The notes under the pieces: model-generated
What the model saw: the letters and a program-made list of their open reading frames with translations, nothing else
The model's database searches: none
What the model was told of the DNA's origin: nothing
Program-made: the position numbers and the translations under genes
Source: Paraburkholderia kururiensis
GTDB taxonomy: Bacteria > Pseudomonadota > Gammaproteobacteria > Burkholderiales > Burkholderiaceae
DNA: 64,000 bases
Assembly: GCF_034424375.1 (NCBI RefSeq)
Contig: NZ_CP139965.1
Span: 5,518,001-5,582,000 of the forward strand
Direction of reading: 5' to 3'
Shown: positions 59,780 through 64,000 of the stretch, piece by piece
Layout of the letters: each line of letters opens with the position of its first letter
Position numbering within the stretch: the first letter of the stretch is position 1

Positions 59780-60217
59780 ATGAGCGAGCAGGCGTATCAC
59801 CCCGTCTTCGAAATGTCGATGCCCATTCGCTGGGGCGACATGGACGCGTTCGGCCACGTCAACAACACGGTCTACTTTCGGTACATGGAGCAGGCGCGGA
59901 TTTCGTGGTTCGAGCATCTCGGCATTGCCGGCGGCAACGGCGAGGGGCAGGGACCGGTGATCGTCAATGCATCGATGGAATTCTTGCGGCAGCTTCACTA
60001 TCCGGGCGACATCGTGTGCCGGATGACGGTTGGCCAGCCCGGCCGCAGCAGCTTCGACACAGGCTTCGAGCTGCGCCGCGCAGACGATCCCGACACCGTC
60101 TATGCACGCGGCAACGCACGCTGCGTGTGGATCGATTACGCGGCGGGCAAGTCGGTGCCGATGCCTGACCTGTTGCGAGCCACGATCGAGCGGGCGGAAC
60201 TCGTCAAGGCGCGTTGA
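59780..60217 (+). CDS. Hotdog-fold acyl-CoA thioesterase (4HBT/YbgC type)
   Basis: A 145-residue thioesterase of the 4-hydroxybenzoyl-CoA/YbgC group. It shows the signature IRWGDMDAFGHVNNTVYFRYMEQAR with the catalytic Asp (WGDMDAFGH). It hydrolyses an acyl- or aroyl-CoA in the cytosol. AGGAAGAGAAG precedes the ATG. It is cotranscribed with the SDR gene upstream; the substrate is undetermined. Confidence 0.9.
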   Translation: MSEQAYHPVFEMSMPIRWGDMDAFGHVNNTVYFRYMEQARISWFEHLGIAGGNGEGQGPVIVNASMEFLRQLHYPGDIVCRMTVGQPGRSSFDTGFELRRADDPDTVYARGNARCVWIDYAAGKSVPMPDLLRATIERAELVKAR

Positions 60218-60292
60218 GCGCATCGACGCGATCTCGACCCGGCATCAAGCCAGCATATCGACCAGCGGGCGTACGATCGCGCTCGCCGAGTC

Positions 60293-60847
60293 TCATTGCC
60301 CCAGCAGTCGCTGCAGCAGCTCGGTGGCGTTCCCCGTTTCATACTTGCGCATGAGCCGCGCACGGTACACGTCGACCGTGCGCGAGCTGATATCCAGAAT
60401 TCGCCCGATCTGCTTGCTCGTCTTGCCCGTGACGAGCTGAGCAGCAATCTCGCGCTCGCGTGGCGTGAGTTCTACCGCCACGCGGCGTGTGGCGCTGAGG
60501 TCCTCGAAGGTCCATACGCCCGCTGCGTGCGGCTCGGCGCGGTTCAGCGAGCGTCCCGTCACGTGGCACCAGAAGAGCTCGCCGTCGGCGCGCTTCATGA
60601 TGCGGTCGTCCGCGTAGCTGCCTTGCGCCGTCATGATGGGCGGGATGCGCGCGCCGATGCGCTCGAACTCGTCGGCCGACGGATACAGCACCTGAAACGA
60701 CTGTCCGATGAGCGATTCGCGCCGGCAGCGGAAGATCGCCGCGAGTTCGTCGTTGCAGTCTTCGATGATGCGATCGCGCGCGAGCACGAGGCCGATCGGC
60801 GCAAGATGGAAGGCGGTCTGGTAGTCGAGCGAACGTTGGTCGGGCAT
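60293..60847 (-). CDS. PAS-LuxR transcriptional regulator
   Basis: A 184-residue regulator. A PAS domain (residues ~8-115; FHLAPIGLVLARDRIIEDCNDELAAIF, YPSADEFERIG) is followed by a LuxR/FixJ HTH (~125-180; LTPREREIAAQLVTGKTSKQIGRILDISSRTV). There is no receiver domain, so it senses a ligand directly. Homologues often control acid or acyl-CoA metabolism in Burkholderia. It is divergent to scoAB with 282 nt between, so ketoacid use is a likely target. The ATG at 60845-60847 is chosen by domain start; the frame is open to 61024. Confidence 0.85.
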   Translation of the reverse strand: MPDQRSLDYQTAFHLAPIGLVLARDRIIEDCNDELAAIFRCRRESLIGQSFQVLYPSADEFERIGARIPPIMTAQGSYADDRIMKRADGELFWCHVTGRSLNRAEPHAAGVWTFEDLSATRRVAVELTPREREIAAQLVTGKTSKQIGRILDISSRTVDVYRARLMRKYETGNATELLQRLLGQ

Positions 60848-61129
60848 GGGCGGGGCCGCCACGGTGGTGAGGTTACTTATGTATTTTTGCGTATTGTGCC
60901 GCAACGCCGCAGCATCGTACCCTTTGCGGCAAACGAGAAGAGCGTGGCGAACGTTGCTGTGCAAGGGCGTCGCGCCAGCGTGAGGCGCACGGCCGGATGT
61001 CCATTCGGCCTGCTGCAACGGCATGCCGACGTGTGGCTAGAATGGCGTTTGCCGACTGGCTGCCGGCAAGCTTTGCCGCGCACCGCGCCGATCCGGTTTT
61101 CGGGTTTCCATTGAGGAAGGGACAAACTG

Positions 61130-61834
61130 ATGAACAAGGTCTATGGGAGCGCGGCTGCCGCGCTCGAGGGCATCGTCAAGGACGGGCAGACGTTCGCCGT
61201 GGGCGGCTTCGGCCTGTGCGGCATTCCGGAGGCGCTGATCGGCGCGCTGCGCGATTCGGGCGTCAAGGGCATCACCTGCATCAGCAACAACGCGGGGGTG
61301 GATGGCTTCGGCCTCGGCCTGCTGCTGGAAACGCGGCAGATCAGGAAGATGATCTCGTCGTACGTGGGCGAGAACAAGGAGTTCGAGCGGCAGTACCTCG
61401 CGGGCGAACTGGAGCTCGAATTTACGCCGCAAGGCACGCTCGCCGAAAAACTGCGCGCGGGCGGCGCCGGCATTCCGGCCTTCTTCACCAACACCGGCTA
61501 CGGCACGCTGATCGCCGAGGGCAAGGAAACCCGCCAGTTCGGCGAGAACCACTACGTGCTCGAGCATTCGCTCACCGCCGACGTCGCGCTCGTGAAGGCG
61601 TGGAAGGCGGACAAGGCCGGCAACCTCGTCTATCGCCGCACGGCACGCAACTTCAACCCGATGTGCGCGATGGCCGGCCGCATCACGGTGGCCGAGGTCG
61701 AGGAGATCGTCGAGACGGGCGAACTCGATCCGGATGCGATCCACACGCCCGGCATCTTCGTGCAGCGCATCGTGCTCAATGCGCATCCGGAAAAACGCAT
61801 CGAACAACGCGTCGTGCGCGCAAAAGGAGTCTGA
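61130..61834 (+). CDS. scoA: Succinyl-CoA:3-ketoacid CoA-transferase subunit A
   Basis: A 234-residue alpha subunit of the SCOT-type CoA-transferase, which activates acetoacetate with succinyl-CoA. It has the family start NKVYGSAAAALEGIVKDGQTFAVGGFGLCGIPEALI and CISNNAGVDGFGLGLLL. GAGGAAGGG precedes the ATG. The stop is two nt before scoB, so the subunits are made together. With scoB it would feed ketone bodies or polyhydroxybutyrate breakdown products to acetyl-CoA. Confidence 0.94.
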   Translation: MNKVYGSAAAALEGIVKDGQTFAVGGFGLCGIPEALIGALRDSGVKGITCISNNAGVDGFGLGLLLETRQIRKMISSYVGENKEFERQYLAGELELEFTPQGTLAEKLRAGGAGIPAFFTNTGYGTLIAEGKETRQFGENHYVLEHSLTADVALVKAWKADKAGNLVYRRTARNFNPMCAMAGRITVAEVEEIVETGELDPDAIHTPGIFVQRIVLNAHPEKRIEQRVVRAKGV

Positions 61835-61836
61835 CC

Positions 61837-62478
61837 ATGGCATGGAATCGCGATGAAATGGCCGCGCGCGCGGCGAAGGAATTGCAGGACGGTTTCTATG
61901 TGAACCTCGGTATCGGTCTGCCGACGCTGGTCGCGAACCACGTGCCCGCGGGCGTCGAGGTGTGGCTGCAGTCGGAGAACGGGCTGCTCGGCATCGGACC
62001 GTCGCCCACGGAAGAGGAAGTGGACGCTGACCTCATCAACGCAGGCAAGCAGACGGTGACGACGCTGCCCGGGTCGTCGATCTTCTCGTCGGCGGACTCG
62101 TTTGCCATGATCCGCGGCGGTCACATCAATCTGGCGATCCTCGGCGCCATGCAGGTGAGCAAGAACGGCGACCTCGCGAACTGGATGATTCCGGGCAAGA
62201 TGATCAAGGGCATGGGCGGCGCGATGGACCTCGTGGCCGGCGTGAAGCGCGTGGTCGTGCTGATGGAGCACGTGGCGAAAGGCGATCAGCACAAGATCGT
62301 CGATGAATGCTCGCTGCCGCTCACCGGCGTGGGCGTGGTGGACCGCATCATCACCGACCTCGGCGTGATAGACGTGACCGCAGACGGTTTGCGGCTTGCC
62401 GAACTCGCGCCTGGCGTGACGGTGGACGAGATCGCCGCGAAGACCGGCGCACCACTCGACGTGAGCGCGGTGAGCTGA
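61837..62478 (+). CDS. scoB: Succinyl-CoA:3-ketoacid CoA-transferase subunit B
   Basis: A 213-residue beta subunit. It contains LGIGLPTLVANHVP and the catalytic glutamate in LQSENGLLGIGP, the residue that forms the CoA thioester. GGAMDLVAGVKRVVVLMEHV is also conserved. The ATG (61837) was preferred to a longer upstream frame because it directly follows the scoA stop and matches the family N-terminus. Confidence 0.94.
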   Translation: MAWNRDEMAARAAKELQDGFYVNLGIGLPTLVANHVPAGVEVWLQSENGLLGIGPSPTEEEVDADLINAGKQTVTTLPGSSIFSSADSFAMIRGGHINLAILGAMQVSKNGDLANWMIPGKMIKGMGGAMDLVAGVKRVVVLMEHVAKGDQHKIVDECSLPLTGVGVVDRIITDLGVIDVTADGLRLAELAPGVTVDEIAAKTGAPLDVSAVS

Positions 62479-62789
62479 GCGGCATCACCGTTGCGGCGAA
62501 AGCGGCCTGATGGGTGGGGCGCAGTGGCTCGGCGGCTTGCAGGCAGGACTGTGTGAGGCTCGGTCGCTGAAACATGGCCCTCGTCCTGCACATCGATGGG
62601 AAGCGGGCGGAACGTTCGTAAAGGGCGTTTCGCCCGCGGTGTTTTGGCGCCGCCGTGTGCGTAACACGCGTCGCGTTTCTCCCGAAAATCGCGTTTGCGC
62701 CTTTCGCTGACGTCTACAATCGGGCTCATGCCGCCGGCGTTGCAACACGCCCGGGCCCCGACCGTCTTCTGCCAGGACAGGACCTCACG
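62479..62789 (+). other. Intergenic region between scoB and the next hydrolase gene
   Basis: These 311 nt hold no supportable gene. GCGGGCG (62603-62609) pairs with CGCCCGC (62631-62637), followed by a GTTTTG stretch: at best a weak terminator of scoAB. TACAAT (62715-62720) is a plausible -10 for the hydrolase gene at 62790. Nothing else is recognised. Confidence 0.4.
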
Positions 62790-63665
62790 ATGACCGCCAC
62801 GTCTACCGCCTTCCGTCAGCGCTACGTTCAATGCATCAGCCCGGGTGGCCTGCACCGCATGGCCTATACCGAATGGGGCGACCCCACGAATCCGCGCGTG
62901 CTCGTCTGCGTGCATGGGCTCACGCGTTCAGGTCGCGACTTCGATCGGCTCGCGGCCGCAATGAGCGACACCTATCGCGTGGTGTGTCCCGACGTCGTGG
63001 GCCGCGGCCTGTCGTCGTGGCTTGCCGATCCGATGGGCTACGGCATTGCGCAGTACGTGGCCGACATGGTCACGCTGATTGCACGCACAGGCGCGGAAAA
63101 GGTCGACTGGTTCGGCACGTCGATGGGTGGACTGATCGGACTCGCATTGGCCGGCCTGCCCGATTCGCCCATCGGCAAGATGATCGTCAACGACGTCGGT
63201 CCTCATATCGAACCGCAGGCGCTGGCGCGCATCGGCGAATATCTCGGCAAACCCGGGCACTTCGAGACGCTGCAGCAAGGCATCGATTACGCCGCGCTGC
63301 TCGCGCAGTCGTTCGGCCCACTCACGCAAGAGGAGTGGCGCGAGATCAACACGCCGCTCCTGCACGAGGTGGACGGCGCCTGGGTATTCCGTTACGACCC
63401 GCGTATCGCGCAGCCGTTCGGCGCGACGACGCCCGAGCAGAACGCGCTGGGCGAATCGATACTCTGGCGCTCGCTTGCGGCCTTCCCGGGGCCCATGCTT
63501 GTCGTGCGCGGCGAGCAGTCGGACCTGCTTTCGCGTGAAACGGTGGCGCGGATGGTGAGCGAAGGGAAGGCCGTCACGAGCGTGGAAATTCCAGGCGCGG
63601 GCCATGCGCCCGCTTTTCTTGCACCTGACCAGATAGCCATTGCGCGACGTTTCCTGATCGCCTGA
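62790..63665 (+). CDS. Alpha/beta hydrolase
   Basis: A 291-residue alpha/beta-fold hydrolase. VCVHGLTRSGRDFDRLA forms the oxyanion region, FGTSMGGLIGLALAG the nucleophile elbow (Ser near 111), and IPGAGHAPAFL the catalytic His. The segment RYVQCISPGGLHRMAYTEWGDP is typical of a Burkholderia group annotated only as hydrolase. Substrate unknown. AGGACAGGACC precedes the ATG at 62790; a longer open frame upstream crosses the probable promoter. Confidence 0.88.
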   Translation: MTATSTAFRQRYVQCISPGGLHRMAYTEWGDPTNPRVLVCVHGLTRSGRDFDRLAAAMSDTYRVVCPDVVGRGLSSWLADPMGYGIAQYVADMVTLIARTGAEKVDWFGTSMGGLIGLALAGLPDSPIGKMIVNDVGPHIEPQALARIGEYLGKPGHFETLQQGIDYAALLAQSFGPLTQEEWREINTPLLHEVDGAWVFRYDPRIAQPFGATTPEQNALGESILWRSLAAFPGPMLVVRGEQSDLLSRETVARMVSEGKAVTSVEIPGAGHAPAFLAPDQIAIARRFLIA

Positions 63666-63776
63666 GCCGCGCCCGGGTCATAATATGCGACTGCATGCCT
63701 GCGCGAAGCAGGCGGCCGCGCATGGCGCCGTGTCATGCGGCGGCGTGCCGTCTTTACCACACCAACAGGAAACCTT

Positions 63777-64000
63777 ATGGCAGTCATTCGTCACCACATC
63801 GGCCCGCGTCTTTCCGAAATCGCCGTGCACAACGGTACCGTGTACCTGGCCGGCCAGATCGCCGAAGACACGAAGCAGGACATCACCGGTCAGACCCGCG
63901 AGGTGCTGGCCCATATCGACCGCCTGCTCGCCGAAGTGAACAGCGACAAGTCGCATCTGCTTTCGGTACAGATCTTCATCTCCGACATGGCCAATTTTCC
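63777..64000 (+). CDS. RidA-family protein (N-terminal part)
   Basis: The first 74 codons of a YjgF/YER057c/UK114 (RidA) family gene that runs off the right edge. IGPRLSEIAVHNGTVYLAGQIAEDT followed by QTREVLAHIDRLLAEVNSDKSHLLSVQIFISDM is typical. RidA proteins hydrolyse reactive enamine/imine intermediates such as 2-aminoacrylate. The arginine that marks true RidA deaminases would lie beyond the window, so the subgroup is open. CAGGAAACC precedes the ATG. Confidence 0.88.
   Translation, partial: MAVIRHHIGPRLSEIAVHNGTVYLAGQIAEDTKQDITGQTREVLAHIDRLLAEVNSDKSHLLSVQIFISDMANF

Noticed and set aside
62603..62640. Strong terminator after scoAB
   Set aside because: A 7-bp GC stem exists but is not followed directly by a T-run, so it is noted only as weak.

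Overview
The window looks like a chromosomal segment of a high-GC betaproteobacterium of the Burkholderiaceae (Paraburkholderia/Caballeronia/Trinickia-like). The grounds are GC-rich coding with G/C third positions, the gene families present (PrpE, UvrD, AroC, ETF-QO, ScoAB, DUF2069, DUF1656/FUSC efflux) and the way they are grouped. This is read from the sequence and from family knowledge; no database search was run. No rRNA, tRNA, CRISPR array, prophage or intact insertion sequence was seen.

Layout. 0-5.5 kb: the start of a fosmidomycin-resistance-type MFS gene, a membrane acyltransferase, a chemoreceptor with a good sigma-28 promoter, and a hipBA toxin-antitoxin pair with a perfect 16-bp inverted repeat at its promoter. 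5.6-18 kb: a complete-looking myo-inositol catabolic locus. One strand carries binding protein, permease, ATPase, iolC (kinase fused to a DUF2090 aldolase-like domain), iolD, iolE and iolB. The divergent strand carries an RpiR-type regulator, iolG and a second Gfo/Idh/MocA dehydrogenase. A GGAA-N6-TTCC operator overlaps the regulator promoter. iolA is not in the window. 18-22 kb: a TusA-like protein, an SCP2-like/JmjC-like fusion and an Aer-type PAS chemoreceptor.

21.6-27.2 kb is the most unusual part. Two paralogous 104-residue proteins of unknown function flank a regulator that joins an N-terminal Cro-like HTH to a cNMP-binding domain with a degenerate C-terminal HTH. Next to them lie a stand-alone IS402-type transposase N-domain protein and an MgtA-type P-type ATPase. 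The intergenic regions hold FNR/FixK-type palindromes and a 69-bp double operator. 27.2-38.2 kb is mostly housekeeping (galU, valS, uvrD, a nucleosidase, prpE), plus a Gly-rich CHAP/NlpC-like protein with no Sec signal and two short GC-rich tandem repeats.

38.4-44.7 kb is an AaeXAB-like efflux operon with its own NodT-type outer-membrane factor and a divergent LysR regulator. 44.9-53.6 kb holds assorted metabolic and membrane genes (metallophosphoesterase, FAD-linked hydroxyacid dehydrogenase, WrbA, YihY, Mpo1-like, hydrolase-metY pair, CBS protein). 53.9-64 kb holds an LplT/Aas-like MFS-acyltransferase fusion, aroC, ETF-QO, an SDR-thioesterase pair, a PAS-LuxR regulator, scoAB, an alpha/beta hydrolase and the start of a RidA-family gene.

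Starts were chosen by family length, Shine-Dalgarno sequences and gene overlaps. Many long antisense open frames are by-products of the high GC content and are left out.
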